Positions 44,125-53,364 of a stretch of DNA of 64,000 nucleotides are shown here, in pieces (the first letter of the stretch is position 1; each line of letters opens with the position of its first letter). The DNA is taken from assembly GCA_036924855.1 (NCBI GenBank), contig JBAGRP010000001.1, positions 3,782,001 to 3,846,000 on the forward strand. Direction: 5' to 3'. The notes under the pieces are model-generated. The model was not told where the DNA came from and did no database searches. It saw only the letters and a program-made list of their open reading frames with translations. A program made the position numbers and the translations under genes. The stretch is from Nitrobacteraceae bacterium AZCC 2146 (lineage in GTDB: Bacteria; Pseudomonadota; Alphaproteobacteria; Rhizobiales; Xanthobacteraceae).

Positions 44125-44954
44125 CCGATCAACTGGCAACACGCTCTGTCGAGCATCGATCCCCGCGTCAGCTCTGGGCGCCAATCGGCCGCGGCCTGAT
44201 GCTCGCCGCTCCCGGCATCATCATGCTGTGCGGCTGGCAATATGCTTCGGGACGGCTGATCCGCGAGTCTTACGTCAGCAAGCCAACCGACATCGCGAAG
44301 CGGCTGTATGAGCTTTTCGCCACTGGCGAGATCTGGCCGAGCCTCGCCGTGACCGGCAAGGAGCTGGTGCTGTCCTATGTGATCGGCGTCACGCTGGGCC
44401 TGCTGCTCGGCTATGCGCTGGGCCGCGCGCCCCGGGCCGCCCGCATCGTCGAGCCCTATGTGATGGCGTTCTACGGCATCCCGAAGATCGCGCTGGCGCC
44501 TCTGTTCGTGATCTGGTTCGGCATCGGCATCTGGTCGAAGGTGATGCTCGCCGGCACCATGGTGTTCTTCCTGGTGTTCTACAACGTCTATGCCGGCGTG
44601 CGCTCGATCGATCGCGAGGTCGTCAACCTGGCGATGGTGCTCGGCGCCAACGAGCGGCAGCTCGGCCGGCACATCTACCTGCCCGCCGCGGCGCCCTTCC
44701 TGTTGCTGGGGATGCGGATGGCGATCCCCTATGCCGTGATCGGCGTCATCGTCGGCGAATTCACATCGTCGATCGCCGGCCTCGGCCTGTTCATCAACTA
44801 CGCCTCCTCGACCTACGATCCTGCCAGCGTGTTCGCCGGCATCTTCATTCTGCTCGCCTTCGTGATGGTCATGAATGCGCTTGCCACCCGGCTGGAACGG
44901 CGGCTGTTGCGCTGGCGGCCGTCGATGCAGGGCGTTCCACCCGAAGCTTCCTGA
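44121..44954 (+). CDS. ABC permease, SsuC/TauC type
   Basis: A 277-residue inner-membrane subunit with six helices and the family segment PKIALAPLFVIWFGIGIWSK. The EAA loop is in LAMVLGANERQLGRHIYLPAA. The ATG at 44121 overlaps the ATPase stop; the longer frame from 44079 is ignored because it would overlap the ATPase gene further. It forms the channel with the ATPase and the binding protein 11 bases downstream. Confidence 0.92.
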   Translation: MTDQLATRSVEHRSPRQLWAPIGRGLMLAAPGIIMLCGWQYASGRLIRESYVSKPTDIAKRLYELFATGEIWPSLAVTGKELVLSYVIGVTLGLLLGYALGRAPRAARIVEPYVMAFYGIPKIALAPLFVIWFGIGIWSKVMLAGTMVFFLVFYNVYAGVRSIDREVVNLAMVLGANERQLGRHIYLPAAAPFLLLGMRMAIPYAVIGVIVGEFTSSIAGLGLFINYASSTYDPASVFAGIFILLAFVMVMNALATRLERRLLRWRPSMQGVPPEAS

Positions 44955-44965
44955 AAGGACCCAAA

Positions 44966-46003
44966 ATGCTGATCAACAAGATGCTGATCAACCGCCGGAC
45001 CGCCCTGCTCTCCACGCTTGCGATCCCCGCGCTGGCTTCGCGCGCCTGGAGCCAGCCGGCGCCCGACAAGGTCCGGCTCGGCCAGCCGACGACGTCGCTG
45101 AGCTTTTTGAAAATCTTCGCAGCGCGCGCGCTCGATACGTTCGCAGCGGAGAATATCGCGCTGGAATGGGCGTCGATCCCCGGTGGCGATCCTGCGGTGC
45201 TTGCTGCGGTCGATTCCGGCGATCTCGAACTTGCCGCCGTCGGCAGTGACACCGCGCTTGCCGCGATCGCCAAGGGCCAGCCGTTCAAGGTCATCTACAC
45301 CTTGATGAGCAAGCTTCCTTACGACCTCACCGTCTCCAAGGCCTTCCTCGCCAAGAGTGGCGTGGCGCTCGATGCGCCGCTCAACAAACGCCTCGGCGTT
45401 CTGGAAACCGCCGTCGTCGGCGTCAGTGCGCTAGGCGGCGCGCAGGACCGGGTCGCCCGCTGGCTCGCGGCCCAGGGCGGGCTCAATCCGAAGGATGTCA
45501 AACTGGCAGTGGTCGGATCGCCGCCCGCGCTCGGCGCGGCGCTGGAAAACGGACGGATCGACGCCTTCGTGCTGAGCCCGCCGGAGAGCGCCATCGCCGT
45601 CGACAAGGACTACGGCACCGTGCTGGTTCGCCCGTCGAAGGAAATCGCCGGTTCAGACATCATCCCGAGCCTCGTGCTGGTCGCGAAGTCGGAACCCACG
45701 CCCGAGGTGCGGGCGCGGATCGTTCGGACACTGCGCGCGATGAACGCGGCTTCAGATGCCGTTGCCGCCGATCCGAACAAGGTCGCGGACAAGATCACCG
45801 AAAAATTCTTCAGCAAGGTTTCGCCGTCGATCATTCGCGCCTCGGTGAACGCGCTGGCCGACGGGCTGGGCGGCAATGGCCGCCTGACCGACGAAACCAT
45901 CGCGGCGCTTCTGAAATTCTCGACGCAGACCGGCGGCGCCGCCCCGCAGGCGAAGGATTTCTGGACCAACGGCTACGTGGAAGCGGCCCTCAAGAAGGCC
46001 TGA
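44966..46003 (+). CDS. ABC substrate-binding protein, NMT1/SsuA type
   Basis: A 345-residue exported protein. The N-terminal RRTALLSTLAIPALA segment is a twin-arginine-like or Sec signal. The mature fold has VRLGQPTTSLSFLKIF, ELAAVGSDTALAAIAKG and RIDAFVLSPPESAIAVD, as in sulfonate/nitrate binding proteins. The first ten codons contain an imperfect 15-base tandem duplication (MLINK-MLINR). AAGGA lies before the first ATG, which is kept. It is the last gene of the amidohydrolase-importer set. Confidence 0.88.
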   Translation: MLINKMLINRRTALLSTLAIPALASRAWSQPAPDKVRLGQPTTSLSFLKIFAARALDTFAAENIALEWASIPGGDPAVLAAVDSGDLELAAVGSDTALAAIAKGQPFKVIYTLMSKLPYDLTVSKAFLAKSGVALDAPLNKRLGVLETAVVGVSALGGAQDRVARWLAAQGGLNPKDVKLAVVGSPPALGAALENGRIDAFVLSPPESAIAVDKDYGTVLVRPSKEIAGSDIIPSLVLVAKSEPTPEVRARIVRTLRAMNAASDAVAADPNKVADKITEKFFSKVSPSIIRASVNALADGLGGNGRLTDETIAALLKFSTQTGGAAPQAKDFWTNGYVEAALKKA

Positions 46004-46020
46004 CCATCACGCGATCTTCC

Positions 46021-46041
46021 GGTGCTGCCGCCGGCAGCGCC
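46021..46041. terminator. Hairpin between convergent genes (possible transcript end)
   Basis: GGTGCTGCC-GCC-GGCAGCGCC forms a nine-bp stem with one mismatch in the 77-base convergent gap. No T-run follows, so if it stops transcription it is a weak or Rho-assisted site. Confidence 0.3.
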
Positions 46042-46080
46042 GGGTGCACTCGCGACCCGGCTGCAGGCCGCACGGCTGGC

Positions 46081-46893
46081 TCATCCAGGCATGGCATAGC
46101 CGGCTGCGACGGCCTCGCGATCCCAGACGATCGTCTTCTCGTAATTCGCCGGCACCACGGGCGCAAATCCCGACAGGCATAATTCATCGCGCAGGGACGC
46201 ACACTCTGCTGTCGCGCCAAAGGCGACGAGAGATGCCGTCAGACGCGACACCGTTTCGTCCGGACAGCTTGGACTGGCGATCAGCAATGGAATCGGCGCG
46301 GCATCCGTAGTCGCCACGATGTGCAAGCGTGCTGCGAGCGCTGGCTCATGACGCCGAATGAGATCGAGCGCGAAACCATCGAGCGGCCCGATGTCGATTT
46401 CGTCGGCCAGCAAAGCCTCGACCACGCGCCGCGGCGTTACCAGCGGACCCACTGTCTCGGCATAGAGCTTCGGTCGCCCTTCCGAACGAAATGGCAGCAG
46501 GTGATGGCGCAGCGCGTTGAAGCCGGAATGCGAGGTCTCGACGGTATAACCGAGCCGTTTGCCGAACGTATCCTCCAGCGTCCGACAGGCCGAATCCGCG
46601 CGCACAACGAGATCGGTGAAATAGACCGGTAATCCACCATAGCGCGGATCTGACGGAACGGGCGCGGCGACAACCTTCGGCCGCGGCTGCGATCGGGCGA
46701 ACGGAAACCCACACATGAAGGCGCAGCCGAGATCGCTGCGTGACCACAGCGCCTCCAATGGCGCCGGCGCAGCGTGGTCCATCGCCTCGAGCTCGACGCC
46801 GCTATGCGTCGCGAGCCACGCGAACAGTTGTTTCCATGCCTGAGCCGCGCCTGGCGCGACCGCATACATCCGCGCGTTGGCGATCAGACTCAT
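46081..46893 (-). CDS. PhnD/NMT1-like binding-domain protein without signal peptide
   Basis: A 270-residue protein with a phosphonate-binding-protein-like fold: FMCGFPFARS, PVYFTDLVVRADS and ETSHSGFNALRHHLLP, then a second lobe with GPLVTPRRVVEALLADEIDIGPLDG. The N-terminus (MSLIANARMYAVAPGA) is not a signal peptide, so it stays in the cytosol. The ATG at 46893 has GAGG six bases upstream and lies eight bases after the stop of the ornithine-cyclodeaminase-like gene. The longer frame is rejected because it would run into that gene. Cytosolic relatives can be ligand sensors or THI5-like enzymes, so transport seems unlikely. Confidence 0.75.
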   Translation of the reverse strand: MSLIANARMYAVAPGAAQAWKQLFAWLATHSGVELEAMDHAAPAPLEALWSRSDLGCAFMCGFPFARSQPRPKVVAAPVPSDPRYGGLPVYFTDLVVRADSACRTLEDTFGKRLGYTVETSHSGFNALRHHLLPFRSEGRPKLYAETVGPLVTPRRVVEALLADEIDIGPLDGFALDLIRRHEPALAARLHIVATTDAAPIPLLIASPSCPDETVSRLTASLVAFGATAECASLRDELCLSGFAPVVPANYEKTIVWDREAVAAGYAMPG

Positions 46894-46901
46894 GGGTCGC
46901 C

Positions 46902-47906
46902 TCAGGCGAATTTGAGGCGCTGGCCGATGCCTAGACGCTCGCCCTTTTTCAGCATGGCATGGCCGAGCGCGATATCCGACAGCGACAGGCCGCGGTGCCA
47001 CAGCAGGTTGGTTTCTGAATCGCTCTCGCGACCAGGTTTCAGCCCAGCCACGATCTGGCCAAGCTCGGCGTGCAGCGTCTGTTCGGACAGCTTGCCGGCT
47101 TCGACATGGGCGCGCAGGCTGCCGAACTTGCCGGCCTTGCACTGCCCCCAGTCATCGACGACGAGCTTCTGCATGATGTCGGTCAGCGACAGGTCGATCG
47201 CGCTCATGGTCCCGTAAGGCACCACGAAGGCGCCCTTCTTGATCCATTCGGTTTCCAGCATCACCTTCGGCTCCAGCAACCGCGACGCTTCGACGACGAT
47301 GTCGGCGCCCTCGACGCAGCTGCGCCAGTCGTCGGTGACGATGACCGGCTTGCCGAGGTCCTGCCTCAGCTTCTCGGCAAAGGCATCGCGGCTCTCGGGG
47401 CGCCGCGAATGCACGCGGATCTCGTCGAAATCGTACAGATGATTGAGCAGCCGCACGTTCCAATAGGCGGTGCCGCGCGCGCCGATATGGCCGAGGATTT
47501 TCGAATCCTTACGCGCGAGATATTTCGCGCCGACCGCCGTGACCGCGCCGGTCCGCATGTCGGTGATGCCGCTGGCGTCCATGATCGCCTGCGGCGCACC
47601 GGTGCGCGGATCGAACAGCAGCAGGACGCCGAGCTCGGACGGCAGGCCAATCTTGTAATTATCGACGAAGTCTCCGACGATCTTGACGCCTGCGGAGCTT
47701 CGGGGCGGTGAATTCAGGGCGCCGCGCAAGACGTTGAAATGGCCGCGGGCCAGCCCGGGTTCGAGATGCATGCGCGGCTCGATGATCGCTTCGCCGCGGC
47801 CCTGCGTCGCCAGACTGCTCTCAATCGCCGCCAGAATCTCGTCGTCGGTCAGACTGAGTTCTTCGATGTCGTGTCGGTTGAGGTAGGTGAAATAGACTGG
47901 CGGCAT
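46902..47906 (-). CDS. Ornithine cyclodeaminase/mu-crystallin family protein
   Basis: A 334-residue NAD(P)-dependent enzyme. The substrate-binding half contains GHFNVLRGAL and AGVKIVGDFVDNYKIGLP. The Rossmann motif is modified, reading GHIGARGTAYWNVR where relatives have GIIGAGVQA. DIVVEASRLLEP and VVPYGTMSAIDL follow. Members deaminate or reduce cyclic imines of ornithine, lysine, proline, opines or alanine. The ATG at 47906 (MPPVYFTYLNRHD) has GAAGGGG six bases upstream and is preferred over an upstream in-frame start. A TTGT-N4-ACAA dyad lies 30 bases upstream. It is coupled to the PhnD-like gene. Confidence 0.85.
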   Translation of the reverse strand: MPPVYFTYLNRHDIEELSLTDDEILAAIESSLATQGRGEAIIEPRMHLEPGLARGHFNVLRGALNSPPRSSAGVKIVGDFVDNYKIGLPSELGVLLLFDPRTGAPQAIMDASGITDMRTGAVTAVGAKYLARKDSKILGHIGARGTAYWNVRLLNHLYDFDEIRVHSRRPESRDAFAEKLRQDLGKPVIVTDDWRSCVEGADIVVEASRLLEPKVMLETEWIKKGAFVVPYGTMSAIDLSLTDIMQKLVVDDWGQCKAGKFGSLRAHVEAGKLSEQTLHAELGQIVAGLKPGRESDSETNLLWHRGLSLSDIALGHAMLKKGERLGIGQRLKFA

Positions 47907-48221
47907 CGTTGCCCCTTCAGCGAGAACCCTCAAATTTGTCTATACAATACAGGCTTTGAGACAAAGCGCCATGCTCTGTGCGTGGTCCTGCCATGCCGGA
48001 CCTCTCCGCGCAGCAGCAAAGTCGCCTCGATCATCCACCCAGGCATGCTTCACCGAACGACCGTGGCGGGTTTTCGCGCTCGCCAGCACGGCGTATTTGC
48101 AAGGATTTTCTAATTCAGGCTCGATTAGAGTATGACTCTGTCCGCCGTTGTGACGTACTTTCAGCGGCAGTGTGCCCTGAAAGGGGCGCCGGTATCTTCG
48201 CGCCAAGGGAATTTCATCGAT
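47907..48221. promoter_or_regulatory. 315-base divergent control region (cyclodeaminase-like / peptide importer)
   Basis: It contains two dyads: TTGT-CTAT-ACAA (47936-47947), 30 bases before the minus-strand gene, and TCTAAT-N9-ATTAGA (48109-48129), 93 bases before the plus-strand gene. The first has the layout of GntR-type operators. No protein-like frame is supported, although a frame continues upstream of the importer gene to 48132. Confidence 0.4.
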
Positions 48222-49832
48222 ATGACACGCTGGGAAATCAACCGCCGCACGGCGCTTCTAACGTCCGCCGCCATTGCCGCCAACGTGCTCAATCCGATGC
48301 GCGCCTTCGCCCAGGAGACGCCCCGCAAGGGCGGCGTGTTCAACGTCCATTACGGTGCAGAACAGCGCCAGCTCAACCCAAGCATTCAGGCGTCCACCGG
48401 CGTCTACATCATCGGCGGAAAGATCCAGGAGGCGCTGGTCGATCTCGACGCCAAGGGCCAGCCGGTCGGCGTCCTCGCCGAAAGCTTGGAGTCGTCGCCC
48501 GACGGCAAGACCATCACGTTCAAGCTGCGCAAGGGCGTCACCTGGCACGACGGCAAGCCGTTTACCTCGGCAGACGTCGAATTCACCGCGATGAACATGT
48601 GGAAGAAGATCCTCAACTACGGCTCCACCTTGCAGCTCTTCCTCACCGCGGTGGATACGCCCGATCCCCTCACCGCCGTATTCCGCTACGAGCGCCCGAT
48701 GCCGCTGGGGCTGCTGCTGCGCGCGCTGCCGGACCTCGGCTACATCTCGGCCAAGCATCTCTATGAATCCGGCGATATCCGGCAGAACCCGACCAATCTT
48801 TCCCCGGTCGGCACCGGGCCTTTCAAGTTCGTCAAATACGAACGCGGCCAGTACATCATTGCTGACCGCAATCCGGACTACTGGCGGCCGAACGCGCCCT
48901 ACCTCGACCGCATTACCTGGCGGGTGATTACCGATCGTTCCGCGGCGGCTGCGCAGATGGAAGCCGGCGAATTGCATTACAGCCCGTTCTCGGGACTGAC
49001 GATTTCGGACATGGCGCGGCTCGGCAAGGACAAGCGCTTCGTCGTCTCCACCAAAGGCAACGAAGGCAACGCGCGGACCAACACCATCGAGTTCAACTTC
49101 CGCCGCAAGGAGCTGGCCGACATTCGCGTCCGGCGCGCCATCGCGCATGCGATCAACGTGCCGTTCTTCATCGATAACTTCCTCGGCGACTTCGCCAAGC
49201 TCGGCACCGGCCCGATCCCGTCGGTCTCGACGGACTTCTTCCCCGGCCCGAACACGCCGCAATATCCCTACGACAAGGCGAAGGCGATCGCGCTGCTCGA
49301 CGAGGCCGGCTTCAAGGCGGGTGCCGGCGGCAGCCGCTTCTCGCTACGGTTGCTTCCGGCCCCCTGGGGCGAGGACATCTCGCTGTGGGCGACCTTCATC
49401 CAGCAGTCGCTGTCCGAGGTCGGCATCCAGGTCGAGAACGTCCGCAACGATGGCGGCGGCTTCCTGAAGCAGGTCTATGACGACCACGCCTTCGACCTTG
49501 CCACCGGCTGGCATCAGTACCGCAACGACCCCGCGGTTTCGACCACGGTCTGGTATCGCTCGGGGCAGCCGAAGGGCGCCCCATGGACCAACCAGTGGGG
49601 ATGGGAAAATCCTGCGATCGACAAGGTGATCGACGATGCGGCCACCGAGATCGATCCGGTGAAGCGCAAGGCGCTCTACGCCCAGTTCGTCAAGGAGGTC
49701 AACACCGAGCTGCCGGTCTGGATGCCGATCGAGCAGATCTTCGTGACGGTTATCAACGCCAAGGCGCGCAACCATTCCAACACGCCGCGCTGGGGATCGT
49801 CGAGCTGGCACGATCTTTGGCTATCGGCGTGA
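48222..49832 (+). CDS. Peptide-type ABC substrate-binding protein (SBP_bac_5)
   Basis: A 536-residue exported protein. The start MTRWEINRRTALLTSAAIAA carries a twin-arginine-like signal with cleavage near AFAQE. The mature fold is DppA/OppA type: LNPSIQASTGVYIIGGKIQEAL, TWHDGKPFTSADVEF, GTGPFKFVKYERGQYI and RRAIAHAINVPFFI. The open frame begins at 48132, but those 30 codons do not resemble a signal, and the Met at 48222 is chosen. It is the first gene of a complete four-gene importer in one strand order. The ligand may be a dipeptide, opine or amino sugar. Confidence 0.9.
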   Translation: MTRWEINRRTALLTSAAIAANVLNPMRAFAQETPRKGGVFNVHYGAEQRQLNPSIQASTGVYIIGGKIQEALVDLDAKGQPVGVLAESLESSPDGKTITFKLRKGVTWHDGKPFTSADVEFTAMNMWKKILNYGSTLQLFLTAVDTPDPLTAVFRYERPMPLGLLLRALPDLGYISAKHLYESGDIRQNPTNLSPVGTGPFKFVKYERGQYIIADRNPDYWRPNAPYLDRITWRVITDRSAAAAQMEAGELHYSPFSGLTISDMARLGKDKRFVVSTKGNEGNARTNTIEFNFRRKELADIRVRRAIAHAINVPFFIDNFLGDFAKLGTGPIPSVSTDFFPGPNTPQYPYDKAKAIALLDEAGFKAGAGGSRFSLRLLPAPWGEDISLWATFIQQSLSEVGIQVENVRNDGGGFLKQVYDDHAFDLATGWHQYRNDPAVSTTVWYRSGQPKGAPWTNQWGWENPAIDKVIDDAATEIDPVKRKALYAQFVKEVNTELPVWMPIEQIFVTVINAKARNHSNTPRWGSSSWHDLWLSA

Positions 49833-49856
49833 CGCAAACTCCGACAAGATAGCCTG

Positions 49857-50834
49857 ATGCGCATCTTGACCCTTGCGAGGCGGCGTCTCGCCGCCTCGAT
49901 CCCGACCTTGTTCCTGATCCTGATCGGCGTGTTTCTGCTGCTGCAATTCGCGCCAGGCGACACCGTCGATGCGATGATGGCGCAGATGGGCGGCGGCGAT
50001 GCCGCGACAGCGCGCGAGCTGCGCAAGTTCTATGGACTCGACCTGTCGATCCCGATGCAGCTCGGCAATTATCTGTGGCGTCTCATTCGCCTCGATCTCG
50101 GCTTTTCGTCAATCTATGGCAAGCCAGTGGCGACCGTAATCCTCGAACGGTTGCCGCCGACCATCCTGCTGATGACAGCGTCGCTGTCCTTCGCCTTCTT
50201 CTTCGGTCTCGTTCTCGGCGTCATCGCCGCGCGCGGCGTCAACAAGTGGCCGGACACCTTGATTTCGACGGTCGGCCTGATCTTCTACGCGACGCCGTCG
50301 TTCTGGTTCGGGTTGATGGCGATCGTGGTGTTCTCGATCTATCTGCAATGGCTGCCGGCCGGCGGCTTTGAGGATATCGGCGCGGTCCAGGCGGGCCTTG
50401 GGCGGACCATCGACATCGCACGCCATCTCATCCTGCCGACGCTGACACTGGGACTGATCTTCCTCGCCATCTACCTGCGCATCATGCGCGCGTCGATGCT
50501 CGAAGTTCTCAATCTCGATTTTGTGCGCACCGCCCGCGCCAAGGGGCTCGACGAAACCCGCGTGGTGGTTCGTCACGTGCTGCGCAATGCGCTCTTGCCG
50601 ATGGTCACGCTGATCGGGCTGCAGGCCGGCACCATGCTGGGCGGCTCGGTCGTGGTCGAAAGCGTGTTCTCGCTGCCCGGGCTCGGACGGCTGGCTTATG
50701 AATCCGTCATCCAGCGCGACCTCAATACACTGCTCGGCATCGTCTTCGTTTCGGCGCTGCTCGTCATCCTCGTCAATTTCTTCGTCGATCTTCTCTACGC
50801 GCGGCTGGACCCGCGCATCGTGGCCGAGGCCTGA
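49857..50834 (+). CDS. Peptide-type ABC permease, DppB-like
   Basis: A 325-residue, six-helix subunit. It has RRRLAASIPTLFLILIGVF at the N-terminus, the family LRKFYGLDLSIPMQLGNYLW segment, and the EAA loop RTARAKGLDETRVVVRHVLRNALLP. It lies 24 bases after the binding-protein stop and three bases before the second permease gene. Confidence 0.93.
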   Translation: MRILTLARRRLAASIPTLFLILIGVFLLLQFAPGDTVDAMMAQMGGGDAATARELRKFYGLDLSIPMQLGNYLWRLIRLDLGFSSIYGKPVATVILERLPPTILLMTASLSFAFFFGLVLGVIAARGVNKWPDTLISTVGLIFYATPSFWFGLMAIVVFSIYLQWLPAGGFEDIGAVQAGLGRTIDIARHLILPTLTLGLIFLAIYLRIMRASMLEVLNLDFVRTARAKGLDETRVVVRHVLRNALLPMVTLIGLQAGTMLGGSVVVESVFSLPGLGRLAYESVIQRDLNTLLGIVFVSALLVILVNFFVDLLYARLDPRIVAEA

Positions 50835-50837
50835 GGC

Positions 50838-51668
50838 ATGGACGCTGCAAAACGCTATTTTCGCAGCCCCGCCGCGGTGGTCGGCCTGATCCTGTTGCTG
50901 GCCGTCGTTGCGATGGCGGCCAGCGCCGGCTGGCTGTATCCGCGCGATCCGCTGGCGCTGGCTGGAAGGCCGCTGATCTGGCCATTCTCGAATCCGCGCT
51001 TTCTGCTCGGCACCGACAATTCCGGCCGCGACATCGCGGCGCAGATCTTTTACGGCGCACGCATCTCCTTGCTGATCGGCGGCGTCGCAACGGCCATCGC
51101 CATCGTCATCGGCGTGTTGATCGGCGCTTTTGCCGGTTACTACGGCGGCTGGATCGACAACGTGTTGATGCGGATCACGGAAGCCTTCCAGACCCTGCCG
51201 AATTTCGTTCTGCTGCTGGTGCTGGTGGCCGTGTTCGGCTCAACGCTGACCACGGTCACCATCGCCGTCGGCGTGGTGTCGTGGCCGGCCCCGGCGCGGC
51301 TGACACGAGCCGAGTTCATGTCGCTGCGCAACCGGGAATTCGTCCAGGCCGGCCGGACGCTGGGCATGAAGGATATTCAGCTGATCCTCGGCGAGATCCT
51401 GCCCAACGCGCTGCCGCCGGTGATCGTCTATGCCAGCGTGGTGATGGCGGTGGCGATCCTGCTGGAAAGCGCGCTGGCCTTTCTCCGGCTCTCCGACCCG
51501 AACGTCGCCTCGTGGGGCAACCTGATCGGTCTCGGCCGCGATGTGCTGCGGGTGCAATGGTATGTCTCCGCCATTCCCGGCGTCGCGATCCTGGTCACGG
51601 TGCTTGCGGTGTCGCTGGTCGGACAGGGACTGAACGACGCGCTCAATCCAAGACTGAAAAGCCGATGA
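50838..51668 (+). CDS. Peptide-type ABC permease, DppC-like
   Basis: A 276-residue subunit. The first helix is at about 12-32, then FLLGTDNSGRDIAAQIFYGARISL, the DppC marker; the EAA loop is in QAGRTLGMKDIQLILGEILPNALPP. The stop overlaps the ATG of the double-ATPase gene (ATGA). It is shorter at the N-terminus than the DppC-like protein encoded at 31.6 kb, so the two importers are not recent copies of each other. Confidence 0.92.
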   Translation: MDAAKRYFRSPAAVVGLILLLAVVAMAASAGWLYPRDPLALAGRPLIWPFSNPRFLLGTDNSGRDIAAQIFYGARISLLIGGVATAIAIVIGVLIGAFAGYYGGWIDNVLMRITEAFQTLPNFVLLLVLVAVFGSTLTTVTIAVGVVSWPAPARLTRAEFMSLRNREFVQAGRTLGMKDIQLILGEILPNALPPVIVYASVVMAVAILLESALAFLRLSDPNVASWGNLIGLGRDVLRVQWYVSAIPGVAILVTVLAVSLVGQGLNDALNPRLKSR

Positions 51669-53299
51669 GCGAGTTGTCCCACGCAATCCTGACGCTCGAC
51701 CAGCTCAGCGTAAAATTGCCCGCCGGCGCGGACCGCTCGCATGCGCTGGCCGGCGTCTCATTATCCATCGCGGCCAATGAAATTCTCTGCGTCGTCGGCG
51801 AATCCGGCTCCGGCAAATCGATCATGGCCAATGCCATCATGCAGTTGCTGCCGCGCGACGTCAGCATCGATGGCGGCCGTGTGATGTTCGAGGGCCGCGA
51901 TCTTGCGAGTGCGACGACGGCAGAAATGCGCCAGGTGCGCGGCGCCGGCATTGCGATGATCTTCCAGGAGCCGATGACGGCGCTGAATCCGCTGCGCACC
52001 ATCGGCGACCAGATCGGCGAAATGTTTTCGATCCACAGCGATCTGTCCAAGGCGGCGATCCGGGACAAAGTGCTGGCACTGCTCGAAGACGTGCACATCC
52101 CCGATCCGAAGGTCGCCGCCCGCGCCTATCCGCATGAACTGTCGGGTGGTCAGCGCCAGCGCGCCATGATCGCCATGGCGCTCGCGCTCGATCCGCGCGT
52201 GCTGATTGCGGATGAGCCTACCACCGCGCTCGATGTCACGACCCAGGCGCAGATCCTGAAGCTGATCCGCGAATTGCAGATCCGCAAGAAGACCGCGGTG
52301 CTGTTTATCACCCATGACTTCGGCGTCGTCGCGGAAATCGCCGACCGGGTCGCGGTGATGCAGAATGGCTCGGTGGTTGAGCAGGGCGACGTTTCCGCGG
52401 TGCTGAACCATCCGCTGCATCCCTACACCAGACAGCTGATTGCCGCGGTGCCGCCTCTGACGGCGCCGTCGCCGCGAAAACTGTCGGACGACATCATCCT
52501 GACCATCGACGAGGTCTCCAAAACCTATCGGACCGGAGGGTTTCTCGGCCGCGGCGCGCGCGTTACACATGCCGTCAAGGCCGTCTCGCTGAAGCTGCCG
52601 CGCGGCGCGACGCTCGGCATCGTCGGCGAATCCGGATCGGGAAAATCGACGCTGGCCCGTTGTATCGTCCGGCTGATCGATCCCGACGCGGGATCGATCA
52701 TGCTGGAAGGCAAGGACTGGGCGGCGATGACGCGCGAGAACGTTCGCCGCGAGACCCAGCATATCCAGATGGTGTTTCAGGATCCATTTGCGTCACTCAA
52801 CCCGCGCCGCAAGGCGGGAGACCTTGTCGCCCAGGGCCCGATCGTGCACGGCACGCCGCGGGTGAAAGCCATCGCTGACGCCAAAGAGCTGTTCGCGCTG
52901 GTCGGGCTCGATCCCTCCGCCATCGATCGCTTTCCGCACGAATTTTCCGGCGGCCAGCGCCAGCGCATCGGCCTGGCGCGCGCACTGGCGCTCCGGCCGG
53001 ATGTGCTGGTGGCGGATGAAGCAGTTTCGGCGCTCGACGTCTCGGTGCAGGCCCAGGTGCTGAAGATGCTGGACGAGCTGCGGGAACGCCTCGGCCTGTC
53101 CATCGTCTTCATCACCCACGATCTCCGCGTCGCCGCGCAGATCTGCGATCTGGTCGCTGTCATGAAGGACGGCGAGGTCGTCGAGCACGGATTGGCCGGT
53201 GACGTGTTCGGCCATCCGCAGCATGCCTACACAAGGGCGTTGCTGGCCTCGATTCCCGGCGGCGATTTTGCGCGCGGGCGAGCGCCAGTCGCAGAGTAG
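51665..53299 (+). CDS. Fused double ABC ATPase (GsiA/YejF-like)
   Basis: A 544-residue protein carrying both ATPase subunits in one chain. The first domain (about 1-260) has [25 protein letters not shown] and [12 protein letters not shown]. The second (about 275-540) has [26 protein letters not shown] and [12 protein letters not shown], with Ala in place of the usual Pro after DE in Walker B. The peptide-family cysteine cluster seen in the separate ATPases at 35-37 kb is missing. The ATG overlaps the permease stop; a longer open frame through the permease gene is a shadow. It completes the importer encoded at 48.2-53.3 kb. Confidence 0.93.
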   Translation: MSELSHAILTLDQLSVKLPAGADRSHALAGVSLSIAANEILCVVGESGSGKSIMANAIMQLLPRDVSIDGGRVMFEGRDLASATTAEMRQVRGAGIAMIFQEPMTALNPLRTIGDQIGEMFSIHSDLSKAAIRDKVLALLEDVHIPDPKVAARAYPHELSGGQRQRAMIAMALALDPRVLIADEPTTALDVTTQAQILKLIRELQIRKKTAVLFITHDFGVVAEIADRVAVMQNGSVVEQGDVSAVLNHPLHPYTRQLIAAVPPLTAPSPRKLSDDIILTIDEVSKTYRTGGFLGRGARVTHAVKAVSLKLPRGATLGIVGESGSGKSTLARCIVRLIDPDAGSIMLEGKDWAAMTRENVRRETQHIQMVFQDPFASLNPRRKAGDLVAQGPIVHGTPRVKAIADAKELFALVGLDPSAIDRFPHEFSGGQRQRIGLARALALRPDVLVADEAVSALDVSVQAQVLKMLDELRERLGLSIVFITHDLRVAAQICDLVAVMKDGEVVEHGLAGDVFGHPQHAYTRALLASIPGGDFARGRAPVAE

Positions 53300-53325
53300 T
53301 TCCCTCCGCGCTACGCGCGACTTCG

Positions 53326-53351
53326 ACCTCTCCCCGCCTGCGGGGAGAGGT
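53326..53351. repeat. Perfect 26-base palindrome, family C (copy 3)
   Basis: ACCTCTCCCCGC-CT-GCGGGGAGAGGT differs from the copy at 33489 only in the loop. It lies between the convergent ends of the double-ATPase and oxidase genes, preceded by a CTACGCGCGACTTCG flank shared in part with copy 2. Confidence 0.8.
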
Positions 53352-53364
53352 AAAGAGAGCGCTG

